Positions 23,922 through 36,300 of a stretch of 60,759 nucleotides of DNA are shown here, one piece after another. This DNA is from Mnemiopsis leidyi (lineage: Eukaryota > Ctenophora > Tentaculata > Lobata > Bolinopsidae). The stretch is taken from contig JH153107.1 of the NCBI GenBank assembly GCA_000226015.1, forward strand, positions 116,849-177,607. The letters are read 5' to 3'. Position numbers and translations under genes: made by a program. The first letter of the stretch is position 1. Every line of letters begins with the position of its first letter. Below the pieces are notes generated by a model. It was not told where the DNA came from and made no database searches. It worked only from the letters and a program-made list of their open reading frames with translations.

Positions 23922-24196
23922 ACAACAATATCTGATAAAATCTAATCGTCAAATAATTTTTTCAAATCTCATACTCATTGCCCAACAAATGACTTATATC
24001 TATTGAAATTTTATAGAATATCCCCATAGTTGCATGCATTTAAAAACAGTAGATACAATTTTTATACAAACTTATAAATTTTATACGAACTTATGTACAT
24101 TGTTCATGTTTTTAACTTTGTATTTCATCGATAGCAAGAAGTTACTTGTTAAGTTTTTACAAGTGGTACTTCTATTCCTTCTTCTGATTGGCAGTT

Positions 24197-27100
24197 TTAT
24201 TTCACGATGAGTTTTCCTTTTTGTGACCTGTAAAAAAAACTCATTTATTACGTGGTTTAAAAGTTTTTCTAACCAGTGTAATTTCGTTAAAAATGCGAAA
24301 ATGTAAGTTGTAACTGATTCACGTAATGTACCATAGATTGGTTTTGATTTACCTGTTGGAAAAGTTGTTGTTCCTGGAGCACATGTAGAGTAGTGTTCCT
24401 GACTTGGTGAACTTCAGGACATGACCGAAGTAGCTGGCCGGGGCGTTGTCAAGCTCGTCGTCCAAATTTCTCTTTCTGGATGAAGTCAGCTTGGAGGGGC
24501 ACTTCCCCGTTTCTCTTTTCGCTGGCATGGTGAACGATGAGCATGTAGTTCAATAGGGTTTATATTTCGTCTCATCGATCAGGTTTTATGTAATCAACAC
24601 TAATTTTCCATATATGTCTCTGAGAGAAATATAAAAAGACTGCTTAGTAAATATACAAGAAGCACATACCGCAATAATATCCTGAAGTAGCGAGGCCTAC
24701 TGCAATGTCTTCCCCAGTAGCGTCAGGATCCGTCAAGGACCTCACTCCGTCCCAGAACCCGGCCTGGCTGATCTTTACTGGGTAGTTCTCGTCCAGAGAC
24801 CTGAACTGCAGCATGTTGTGTCGGTCGGTGCCTGCACAGTTGGGCTTGTTAGGAATTACATTCATTCAGGAATATTGTTTTATTCAAACAGTTTCCTTTA
24901 CTTTTCACGCTAATTTTAGTTTTATTTTTCTCAATTCTGATGTCACAGATTCATGAGTTAATTACGTTTTTAGATGCTTTAAATTTGGATTTTAGAGCCT
25001 TTAGTTGTACCGTATTGAATAAGATACTGACCTCCTTTTCCCTGACCGTCGTCCCCATCATTGTTGTTGTCGTGACTATTTGACCCTGTCCACTGGACAT
25101 GGACCAGATCTTCTCTGCTGACCTCCAGTTTATCAGGGATAAAGTCGTACTCAACTGCTGGGAACGTTTGTACGATGTTCCCTCGCTTTCCACGCACGTT
25201 CAGATTGTAGATCCTCTTGTTGGACATTTCCGGTGTCCTGGGGAGAACCTGAGGTTCGGAAATAGGTTAGCTTTGTAAGCAGGTGTCTCAAATGTTCTAT
25301 CTGACCTTTTTCGCGTTTGTTTGGTCATCGAATATCAATTTCAGAACATGACTCAACCGATTTGTAAATCTGAATTTGTAGCCGATCTGACAAACAAACT
25401 TTATAATACGTTTTTAACGAAAAGGAACAAAAAAGAACAAAACAACTCACTACAAAAACATGAGATCTGTCCTGGAAGGTTCGACCAGTCTGAGCAGTGT
25501 TCAGAGCTAGTTGAAGCTCATCTCCGTTTTCCAGAACATCGACTTCGGGGTTGTTCTCGATGACATCACTGCGGAATGTTGTCAGGTACATCTTGGTACA
25601 TAACAGCAACATGGTCACAATTCGCAAGTACATAGTCACAACTTCCACTTTATTGTCAGTTTTCATGTAGTTTATAGCATTTATAAATCAAAATCCAGTT
25701 CCCCCACTGACACAATTATTCATTTAAGACGGTTGGTGTAAAAGAATTATATCTATTTAATTTTACTTCTACTATTTTTCAATGATTCAATGAAACGAGG
25801 AGTTTCAAAAATCGATGAATAACTGGACGAAAAGCACGCACTTAATTTGACTTACTCGTCGTCATTGGAGTTAGAGTCCGTAGTCCAGGGATCATAGTCT
25901 GCGGTGGTGATGTTGTACCGCAGACGGAGAGTACACCGTTTCGCTTCCCCGCTGGGAAAGTACGGCAACTCAACCTCCAATCTGCTTGAGTCTGCTGATT
26001 TACTGTCTCCAGAATTTCCTGTAATGGAATGTTTTGATACTGTCTCTCAAGCCTCACTAGCTACTACATTATCCGGTGAAATTACCATTTCATGCTTTTG
26101 ACTATAATGGCAAATACTTATAACTAATTAATGACAAATTCTATTGATTTGAACCATTACCAACTCTTCTGTAAATGTTCACTTTTTTATCTCACCCTTA
26201 TGGCTTACCTAGATGATTGACACGTGTCCAAGGAGCCACGTCACAGGTTATCTCTGGAGCTTGAACTACACAGTACTCTTTACTATCGTCACTCTGAAAT
26301 CAGCTCATGTTAATGGAATTACTTTTCCATCTTCGCGTGTCAGTCTGCCTAAGTTTTCAGCAATGTATGCCTAGATATGCTCTTATAAAAGACTTTTTTA
26401 ACTATAATTCAAAATTAAGTTATCACCCTGAGCTTGGTCCAAAATATCTTGTTCCTCGTCCCCTTCCTCTGCTCAGCTTTACAAGCCGACTCACTAGTAA
26501 CCTCAGTCAATACCTCCAGAAAAGAGACAAATTCCACCCAGTTTCCACCTTCTTCCTCACAATCCTCCTCGTTAATGGCGCGTCCATAAGGTCTCTCGTC
26601 AGAATCCTTGCTCAACACGCACCTCCATTTAGATCGTCGGTTGAAGGAGTTTTGTTTGATATAGTTGCACTTTGATTTGTCTCCCATCCAAGCAAGGTCT
26701 ATCCAGGGTGTACGCTGGAACCGATCTAAATTCCTGTGAAAATAAATCATTAGCTAGCTATCATGTATCAGTAGTATCAGTAAGACTTGATGATTATTCC
26801 CAGAATTATACCAAACTGATTGAACTTTTCTCAAATTATACATAACTAAGTTGCTAGTTGGACCTTGAAAACATCGCCAAAGTGGGTTCATAAACCTTGA
26901 AAAACCTTGAAAAACGTCTAAAAATTTTCTGGAAACTACTTTGTTACATCATTATGTGGATAGTCAGATTGCATTGTTGGCTGCCAGTAAGGGAAGTAAT
27001 CTAGTGACTTACTCAGATTGCATTGTTGGCTGCCAGTAAGGGAAGTAATCTAGTGACTTACTCAGATTGCATTGTTGGCTGCCAGTAAGGGAAGTAATCT

Positions 27101-29892
27101 AGTGACTTACTCAGATTGCATTGTTGGCTGCCAGTAAGGGAAGTAATCTCTCTCTTCAGGGCACTCATACCCACTCCTATCTCCATTGTTGTTCTGCCTT
27201 GTCCGTGAAGCAGTAACGTACCCGACTTTATCCTTCTTTAAATCCTGGTCTGCTGTAAACAGTCCTGAAACAGATGAGGTGAGCACTGTAAAGTTCGGTC
27301 TATCAATAGGGTATCCGGGTTATCCAAACTTAATGACCACTTACACAAAGGATTGGTCACAGACGTGTGATTTGGATTAACGTTGCTCGTAAATATCACA
27401 AAATAATGATTGTTACGAATATGCATTATACGGTGTGTTATGACGTAATAGTTATTGTAACGAGCTGTACTGGGTGTGTTATGACGTAATAGTAATTGTA
27501 ACGAATATTCCGTGTGTTATGAAGTAACAGTAAAAGAAAATGTAGATCGTAGATTTAACGACAAACGAGGTCTAGTTTCTGGATAGCATACAATGTTAAT
27601 CTTCTACAGTTCCACACGAGTATTGGTAAGCGAGTAGACTTGTCATGCTATTACACCCATTTCACTGTAACCCTACATAGGGTGTGGGGAGGTGTCTCAA
27701 ATTTTCGAAGATTTAAACCTGATTTCTAAAAGTATCTACTTATCTATATATATCTAGTATCTAGTAGATCAGAGTATCTACTTATCTATGAACCCACCTC
27801 CGTTAGCCTCCCGGTACCTGCACTGATCGTACCAGTACACAGTTTCGTGTAGTCCCTCCTTGTAGTCGGAGTTATCTTCGTAGTTCTTCTCCATACGGGA
27901 GCTGTAACTTCTGTCTGACTCTCCTTTCCTCGGTTCGCTGTATTTCTGTGGGTGTTCTAGTGAGTTGTACTTTTAGGCTGCTTACCGTGGTATTCACATC
28001 CACCATAGTTCACAATTGTCATATTTCAGATTTTTAAACAGGTTTAGCATGATGTGATCTTAATGTGACTCCTTCACAATGCATCGTATGCATCAAACAT
28101 AAAATAGATAATTATGTTTACAGCACACTTCTCAGCTCCGCTCCTATCCGCTTACTATAACTATATACTATATATACTATAACTATATACTATATATACT
28201 ATAACTACATACTATATATACTATAACTACATACTATATATACTATAACTATATACTATATATACTATAACTATATATAGTATATATACTATAACTATAT
28301 ATACTATATATACTATAACTATATACTATATATAACTATAACTATATACTATATATACTATAACTATATACTATATATATTATAACTATATACTATATAT
28401 ACTATAACTATATACTATATATACTATAACTATAAACTATATATACTATAACTATAACTATATACTATAACTATATACTATATATACTATAACTATATAC
28501 TATATATACTATAACTATATACTATATATACTATAACTATATAGTATATATACTATAACTATATACTATATATACTATACTATATATACTATAACTACAT
28601 ACTATAACTATATACTATATATACTATAACTATATAGTATATATACTATAACTATATACTATATATATTATAACTATATACTATATATACTATAACTATA
28701 TACTATATATACTATAACTATATAGTATATATACTATAACTACATACTATATATACTATAACTTTATACTATATATACTATAACTATATACTATAAATAT
28801 TATAACTATATACTATATAGTATATATATTATAACTATATACTATATAGTATATATATTATAACTGTATATACCTACCTGGGTGTCAGTACTTGTTCCGT
28901 CCCTCATGTAAAGAGTTCTCTCCTCCACATCATCCCATCTCCCTCCATTCCCTCTAGGATAATCCTCATGTGTACCGTTGCTCTGACACATATACTGGAT
29001 CACTAGGTTACACAACAACTTGCTCTCGTCTGATCCACATCCGTGTTGGTTGGTCCATTCCACCATCAGTTTGGAACCCTCCTGCGAGCTACTTGGTCCA
29101 CTACCGTAGTATTGCTGAGGAGAAAAATGTCTTAGGAAAAACGAAAATGTTTGACGTGTCGAAGATCTTAATTTCAAACAGTTTCTTGATGCACAATTTA
29201 GGATGAATCATTGCACATCAAATTGAGTTTATATCGTTTGAACCACGCAACAGCAGCGTTTCTCGTTACACAAATTTGATCGTATCTAACTCCCCCCCCC
29301 CTCTGAATACTGACGTCTACACTCACCATGCTGTAGAACCTCTCAGGTCTGCTTCCTCCCTCGCTGGAGAACCTGTCCCCAGTGTTGTACCCGCCCTTGT
29401 TGTTGTTCTGGGAGTCAAACAGTCGGTTGTTGTTCTTCCTGTTTGCTGTGTTCTCGTCCAACCTGGTCACGTGATGATGTGTTGTAGTTACATGCTCGTT
29501 TAGAGTAAGAGAACGTGGTTATATGTTGTAGTTACATGCTTGTTTAGAGCACGTGGTTATATGTTGTAGTTACATGCTTGTTTAGAGCACGTGGTTATAT
29601 GTTGTAGTTACATGCTTGTTTAGGGTAAAATTATACACTATACAGCATTGTCTTGGCTCTAATTATTTCCACATTTGGGATATGATTCTTGATAATGTGG
29701 TTATAGATGAACTTATCAAAGTGAAACAGAGTGTTTACAATGTAGACTACCTTCACTATATACTCTACAATCTACATATTTTAATTAAAAAATTCCCTAC
29801 CGATTGTTCGACCCTCTTGGATTGTGCAAGTACACGTCGCTTAGAACAAGGGTACAAAATAGGAGAAATATTGTTCCTTGTAAAACCCACAT
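24197..29892 (-). CDS. DD3-3-like secreted protein, 13 exons
   Basis: Exons from 5' to 3': 29801-29892, 29327-29462, 28878-29114, 27798-27945, 27111-27264, 26427-26733, 26209-26293, 25856-26018, 25451-25568, 25032-25248, 24670-24831, 24353-24521 and 24197-24227. They total 2019 bases, or 672 residues, with every phase continuous. An 18-residue signal peptide ([18 protein letters not shown]) precedes [13 protein letters not shown]. Family hallmarks follow: [95 protein letters not shown] and the C-terminal [13 protein letters not shown]3-3 was named in Dictyostelium, and relatives occur in several early-branching animals and protists. Its biochemical role is not established, so a secreted or extracellular role is inferred from the leader. 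Exon 5 ends inside a 49-bp tandem repeat, and intron 3 holds a large AT microsatellite. Confidence 0.92.
26965..27149. repeat. 49-bp tandem repeat duplicating an exon end and splice donor
   Basis: Four copies begin at 26965, 27014, 27063 and 27112; the last is partial. The copy at 27112 is the 3' end of the DD3-3 exon 27111-27264. Its donor (CTGA|GTAAGTC) lies at the junction with the next copy, and the same donor is repeated at the other junctions downstream in the intron. Confidence 0.92.
28143..28865. repeat. AT-rich microsatellite (ACTATAACTATAT-type), about 0.72 kb
   Basis: Units of TATACTATAACTATATAC are repeated with small variations, inside the DD3-3 intron between the exons at 27798-27945 and 28878-29114. 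It ends about a dozen bases before the splice donor of the upstream exon. Confidence 0.95.
29478..29630. repeat. 38-bp tandem repeat
   Basis: About 3.5 copies of a unit containing GTTATATGTTGTAGTTACAT followed by GCTTGTTTAGAGCACGTG, in DD3-3 intron 1, starting within about 20 bases of the exon 2 acceptor. Confidence 0.85.
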
Positions 29893-31208
29893 TTCTTGCC
29901 TGGTTCAAGTGATTATAGCAGTAATGGTTCAAAGTGAAATATTTTTACTGTACAGCTAAAAGGATTATAATTTTATAAAGAAACGTTAAAGACTGCGTCC
30001 CCATAAACATGAAATTGAAACTAAGAAACTTAGTTTTCGGGCATAGATGTTTCTAGAAAAAGAAACCTTAGTGAATAAAAAAGGAGCTTACAAGACGTCT
30101 TTTATAGTCGTTCCTCATTTTATGAAAAAAGACCCTTTTGTCGTTAAAGACATTCAGAACAATGAAATTGTCGACCAATGTTGTAGTTAGCTTTGTCTTC
30201 CACACCGGAATTCCATCAAAGTACCAGGGCCGCGCTGCCTCCCCCTATCTATTGTTTAAGTTTGGCCCTATTCTAATAAACTAAATAGTTTAAGACCATA
30301 AGCTATGAATATGATACAATCTTTGTTATTGTTGTCAAGACGTTCATGCCAAGCTTGTTATTGTGTTAATATTCGTCGTGGTCACTAGCCTGTGTGTCTC
30401 TGCTGATGACAAAAACAAAATGATAAAATATAAAGTAGGTCGTTAACTGATATGTTAAGTCTGCCCGCTATGTCAAAAAGTTGTTAGTTTTTAAAAATAA
30501 AGTATAAACAACAGCAAAAAGTAAAAAAATAACTGTAGGTTAAAATTGTCTTGAGATTTAACAAACCTAATTAATCAAAACTTCCATTCAATACTTCAAC
30601 TTAAATTACGCTCCCACGTTGTACCTCACACATTTTGACATTTCCCCTCCAATAAATCCTCATCTATCTCCTGTAGCTTACAAGGTCTCCTTAAAAACAC
30701 GGCATTTAGATCGCCATATTACATGGATTCTTAACGACAGTGAAACTGAGCACCCTGCAGTGTACTCTTCTTCCCACCTCTTGTTCCGGACTTTCTTGTT
30801 GAAATATGTTGCTCTGTTAGATCTTAATGGTTTATATTTTATAATCAATAATATATCTGAGTTAAGGTTCTGTTGAACAAATTCTTCTAATATTCCACCT
30901 TGCACCAACCCTGCCCTTTCCCTATCCTCTACCATTGTAAGCCTCATGTCACTGTTACATATCTAATATAAACTTAACGCCATCATAGCGTTGTTACCAT
31001 AATCACTCGAGGTCACTCAACTCGCCAAGATTATTTGCAATTAGTGCACTAGACGTAACCGAGTGAAAATTTCATATCACCAGTAACTTGATAAATTATC
31101 GAAGATGTGGTTATAAGTTAAAGAATCAAAAAGAAAGTTATTTTAAGGTAGAACGAAAGTTGTGGCTAATAGAATTTCCTTATAAAGAGGCAGTAAGCAA
31201 TCATGACT
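29893..31208. other. Intergenic between two minus-strand genes
   Basis: The promoter region of the DD3-3-like gene and the 3' flank of the small secreted-protein gene. Open frames at 30619-30876 (plus) and 30678-30947 (minus) overlap each other, have no family similarity and lack consistent splice context, so I do not call them. The rest is AT-rich. Confidence 0.45.
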
Positions 31209-32485
31209 TTACCAGTTACCTAAAGTGGTGCAGAGTGGTTCAAACTGATAATAAAATTGTGTGCCTGATACACAAGTTACTTGGCTGCTTCCCTCATTTA
31301 TTGCTCTAGATTCAGAACACGTCATTTTCACAACAGTTTCGGGGTCTACTGGAAACTGTACCGTTGTTTTTATGTTCTCTTTCCACGCAGCTTTTAGTCC
31401 AGTACAACCTAAACAAACATTGTTAAAACGGTAGGTGTAAGTTAGATACAATTACACTGATTCGTTTTAATACTTTCAACAACTACTATTAATTAAATAA
31501 TTTGAGGCTCTAGTGATGTAATAAACAACGATGATATCAAGCCAAATTTGTGTGTTTACCTTCGTGTCCAAACCAATCATCATTACACTGATTCGTTTCA
31601 ACAAGTGTCATAGCAACCTCAGCAGTAGTGTATACTTTCGAATAAATCTGCTAATTTTGAAACAAAACATTGTCTCTACCGGGCTTGCCACGTCTGTAGA
31701 AGTCTGACGCAGTGTCGCCTTTAGAAAAGGCTATCTTCTCAACTTCCCTGCTCCAGTTTTCCCTCCACAGAGTGCCACGACACGTATCGTTTGACAGGGA
31801 ATATTTGAGAACTTCAACGTCGTTACAGTGTATCTGTAGTCTTATACCTGAAGTTCTAGAAAGACTTATCCTCCACACTTTGTCAACAGCGGCTGGCAGG
31901 TTACTTGCGAAATTAGTCGGAAACATGGTGCATTTATAGAGCCAGTACTGTGGGGTGGAGGAGAACCAGATCTTAACTCTTCCTGCCAACTCTTCCTGCG
32001 AGTTGTACAAGATCAAGTCCAATTTATCTCCTCTTCCTAGCGTGCTGTCTGTCTTTATTTCCAGGGGTGTTGTCTCTAGATCTACTAGTGCAAGTTCTAC
32101 TGGATTTACTGCTGTCCAATTACCTGAACATTATTATACATTCATTTACCACCTGTCAAGCTTTAACAGCTACTTAGTTCATTTAAAATAGTGAATAAAT
32201 AATTACCTTGCCAATATCCAATAATTTTGGAAGTGTAGTCATTATTAACAGAATTCTTTTGACATGGACATAATTGCAGGCCAAGATTTCTGCATTCCTC
32301 TTAAAACTACATATTTTTGTAGAAAAGAAGCACATCAAACATTTCAATAAACATCGTTATTGTACAGCTGTTTTTTTACCAGCATGAAGAAACATTAAAG
32401 CTTTATTTACTGGACTTAATATAGTTCTCATACCTTGAATATCAGCTGTAGCACCAGTGAGAAGAACTATCGTCCACAATATCAT
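31209..32485 (-). CDS. Small secreted protein: FA-methyltransferase-like beta-sandwich plus sushi-like domain
   Basis: Exons are 32434-32485, 31680-32123 and 31209-31408 (696 bases, 231 residues, TAA stop). A signal peptide (MILWTIVLLTGATA) leads into a domain of about 145 residues with GDKLDLILYN, GRVKIWFSSTPQYWLYKC, LPAAVDKVWRISLSRTSGIR and KGDTASDFYR. This resembles the extracellular module annotated as farnesoic acid O-methyltransferase-like, found in invertebrate lectin-like proteins; the name does not imply methyltransferase activity. After it comes a cysteine-bearing CCP/sushi-like segment (GCTGLKAAW, VVKMTC, SSQVTC, LC). The last exon simply runs to a stop although a GTAACT donor-like site lies just before it, so a spliced longer form is possible. 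A recognition or adhesion role is inferred. Confidence 0.78.
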
Positions 32486-33318
32486 CTTCCTTGTAGTACC
32501 ACCTACATCTTCACATAAGTCACATCTAGTTACTGAACGATAAACATGAGTGTTTGTGAGTTTAACTGCAACTTCCAGTCTCCATCATGGCATTTATCCG
32601 GCACAAAGTCAAGGAGAAGCAAAATTATGCGATGGTTATGTTTCAAAACGCTCAACTTTTTAGACGAAAAATATAATTGTCAGAATTGCATCTCGGCAGT
32701 CAAGACCAAAAAGAGATCAGCCTGCATAAAAAACCGGCAATGCACTGAAATAATTCTGATGGTCTCAATTTGAGGATTTCTTTACTCCTCCTAACTAATT
32801 TTTTCTCCTTTCACTATCTTTGTTCGACTCCGTGACGAAGATTGAGTAACTTGCAGTTACAGAACATGGTGCATAACAGAGACGAGGCGTCATTCTCTTG
32901 AAGATAGAATACTTAGAATTTGACAAGGACGAAAAAGTGTTTCAACTTTTACAAAGACACATTAAGTCAATCGGGCTACTCCTATTGATTTCTCAACATT
33001 CACCGTTCATTCGTTCTACAGAAACTAATCTCGCTTAATCCCATGTTGCTATTTGAGTCATTCTAATATCTCTCTCTCTCTATCTCTCTCTCTCCCTCTC
33101 TCTCACTCTTTCTCTTACTCACACACACAAAAAATGAATGCACATTGCATCCAACATTTGAATCAAAATCATGTTTCATGCTTACAATTTCCTGCTTACA
33201 ATCGGGAAATAAGGCCTATCCCCATTCCAACAATCGATTGATTTTGTAATTTAAATTATATGGCAGATATACCCAAAGACTAAATTAAAAACCTTTTATC
33301 TAAGTTTTGTGTTTTAGG
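32486..33318. other. Divergent intergenic region
   Basis: It separates the minus-strand secreted-protein gene from the plus-strand acetate kinase. It contains a CT-rich tract at 33067-33120. The ORF at 32546-32773 has no supporting similarity. An acceptor-like TTTTAG at 33312-33317, directly before the acetate kinase ATG, suggests that gene has a non-coding first exon somewhere here. Confidence 0.5.
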
Positions 33319-36300
33319 ATGAACTGTTCAAGACTCGTGCTGCAGAGAATCCCGGGAGCATCCCCAAAGCATTCCATACATTCCAGCAGGAATGCTCTGA
33401 AACAAACAAGAACGTTTTCTCCGTTCATCAGGCCTGCCCACTCCGTCTCCACACGTAACTTCAGTACACAGACGAGACAGGATATTCTTGTTCTAAATTC
33501 AGGGAGCAGTTCTCTCAAGTTTAACTTGTTCTCGGTTGACTTGGAGTCAGATTCAGTCACTTCAGTTCTTAGTGGAGCTGCTAACGGTAATTTCCATAGT
33601 GATGGGTAAAATTTGAAAATTCCTGAATGTAAGGCATTGATAAATCAAACAAACTATTATTGATAGTCGATAAAGACTGAATAAATCATTATATTTTTCT
33701 CTGACTTTCTTTTATCACCAACGAAACTTATGATTTTGAAAAAAAACTGACTCGGTTAGATTTGCGTTGTTTCAGGATTAACAGTGACAGGCGATGTTGA
33801 TCCAGAGATCAAGATAAAGCAGGGAGACAAAACCCTTATCTGTGACGTCATATCCTCTCCGACCCATTGTGCTGCTCTCAGTGTTATTGCAGACACTATC
33901 AGATCACATTCTAGGTGAGGTAACACTCTGTGTTTCTTCTTATAAGGACTACTTAGCTGACATTTCATATGTTGTCTTATCATTTGTCTGTTTCTAATCT
34001 GATGAATAAAACTGTGATACTTACAGGGGGCAAAATTCTCCCTACCTTGTCTTTATAGCTAAAGATGTGATCACGAGGTTTGAAAAAAAATTGGCGGGAA
34101 ACAGTATGTATGATTAAACCGTTCTTACATGTACACTATTTCAGCGATAACATATCTGCTGTCGGACACAGGGTCGTACACGGAGGTACGGTCTTCCCCG
34201 AGAGTTGCGTTGTTGACGACAGCGCGTTGGACGAACTGGCGCGTCTCAACTCTCTCGCACCTCTCCACAATCCTCATAACCTAGCAGGGATTGTTGCTGC
34301 TACTGAGATCTTTCCAGGGGCCCTCCAGGTTTAAAGTATTGCGGGGCTTAATTGGCATGACATTCAGTAAATATGTGTTTTTTTCACCACAACCTTACAT
34401 CTCAAATCGCTTACCTACTTAAATTCAAAGAGATTTAAACAAGGTTTCCTAAGAGATAGGAAAAAGGTATCTGAAATACCAGTACATACAGAAGATCAGC
34501 CCCCTTCTTACACTATGAACCCCAGGTAGGTGTGTTTGACACTGGATACCACGCTACTATCCCTGAGCACGCCTTCACCTACGCGCTCCCCCGTCATCTC
34601 GCTACCAAGTACCGAAAGTACGGTTTTCACGGCACTTCACATAAGTACGTAGTGGGAGAAGCCGCTAAGTTTTTGGGAAAGGACAAGATCAACGCGATTT
34701 CTTTACACTTAGGTATGTGCCATGTGGAATTGTTGGTGTTATGTTTAGTTTCTGGGTAAAAGCTTTGAAAATTGTCTGAGTCGACTTAATTGTTCCAAAA
34801 TTGTTGATTAATAACAATGCAGAAACGTATAACAAGCTACTTAAGTACCCCCTTAATATAGTACGAGGCCGCCCTTGCCAGCGTAACCAGTTGCTTACGT
34901 GCCAGGCCTCCTTTTTAAAGTACTCGCGCCGCGGGCGACAAATTGATTTAAATCTTGGTAGTTGACAATCGTTATCTTCACGTCTCGTGAAATTTTATTG
35001 CGCGCATCACAGAATCAGGAGAGACTGACAATAATTTCGTTCAAGTGGAGTTTTTTCACCCAAAAATAACAAAATATACCGGTAGCTGTGTCCCAGACCG
35101 CCGTATAATACAGACAACTTCTTAATTCCTCAGGTAACGGTTGCAGTGTGGCGTGTATAAAGGACAACAGAAGTATCGATACTACTATGGGGTACACCCC
35201 CTTAGCGGGGCTTCCCATGGGGTCACGCTCTGGGGACATCGACCCTTCAATCGTCATTAAACTTCTTCAGGGTTAGCGTTTAATGTGTACATTTACGATC
35301 TCTGTTAAGTATTGTTCTGGAACTTTTCTCTTGTATGTGCTTTACCATTTTGACTTGCTTCCTATCTTGATTTGACAAACCGGAAGATATTGGACTGTGC
35401 TTTTTAAAAAAACTTCCGTAAAATACATGACATTTGACACAAGACTAACAAGTCCCTATAGTGGTTGATGATTTGCTCCTATTTCAGACGAAGGTTGCTC
35501 AAGTGATGAAGTTAGTGATATTCTGCACAATCAGTCTGGACTTTACGGAATATCTGGTTAGCATTGTTATTGCAGTTATACATAGTTCTCATATGAGTAT
35601 TACACGATTCTAGGACTGTTGTCCAAAGCTTACAGATCATGTTGTGGTTCGAACAAAAAACGGCCTGTTGTCGTCCGAATTTGACCCTAACGACTGTGCT
35701 AGTCGCTAGATAAGCGGACCAGACTACCCGCTTATGTCCTTTTAATTACTAGTGAAAACTCGACAATTGAAGAAAACTTAAGTATTTTAAAATTAAACTG
35801 GGATCATACATGGACTTCTTTCCTGACAACCCCCTACTCCGGGATACACAGCATCAAATCACAACTCAAGGTAGGTAGGTTTACTAGGTGAAGTTGATAA
35901 TGGTGTTGTGAAAGCGCAATTTTACATAACATAAACAACCACCTGTCGCACTGTAGGGACGATACTTATAGGCTATAGTGGAAGGATAATATGAGTATGA
36001 TGGCAGGCTGCTCGAGACAAAAGCTATAATGGATGTACAAGGGCTGGGCTTCTTTCTGGAACTGTAAGGGATAGGGATACGATTGCATTATGTAAAGCAA
36101 GCTGTTGTGATTTAGATTCTGACAAGACTATCCCAAGTGTGCTGTTGCCCAAAGCGGATTGTTGTTCGAAAACTGAACAAATGCTTTCGGAAAGGGAGTC
36201 CAGTTACTGTATTAGACAAAGTAGAGTTAGTGAAAATAAATGACGTTTGAGTAAATGTACTATACGATATATACCAAGTTTAGAAGTTAAATTAAACTTC

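Noticed and set aside
30619..30947. Opposed ORFs of 85 and 89 codons
   Set aside because: They shadow each other, show no homology, and are not needed to complete either neighbouring gene model.
29893..31219. Joining the small secreted-protein exons to DD3-3 as one gene
   Set aside because: The phases do not match, and DD3-3 has its own ATG and signal peptide at 29892, while the upstream gene ends in TAA at 31209.
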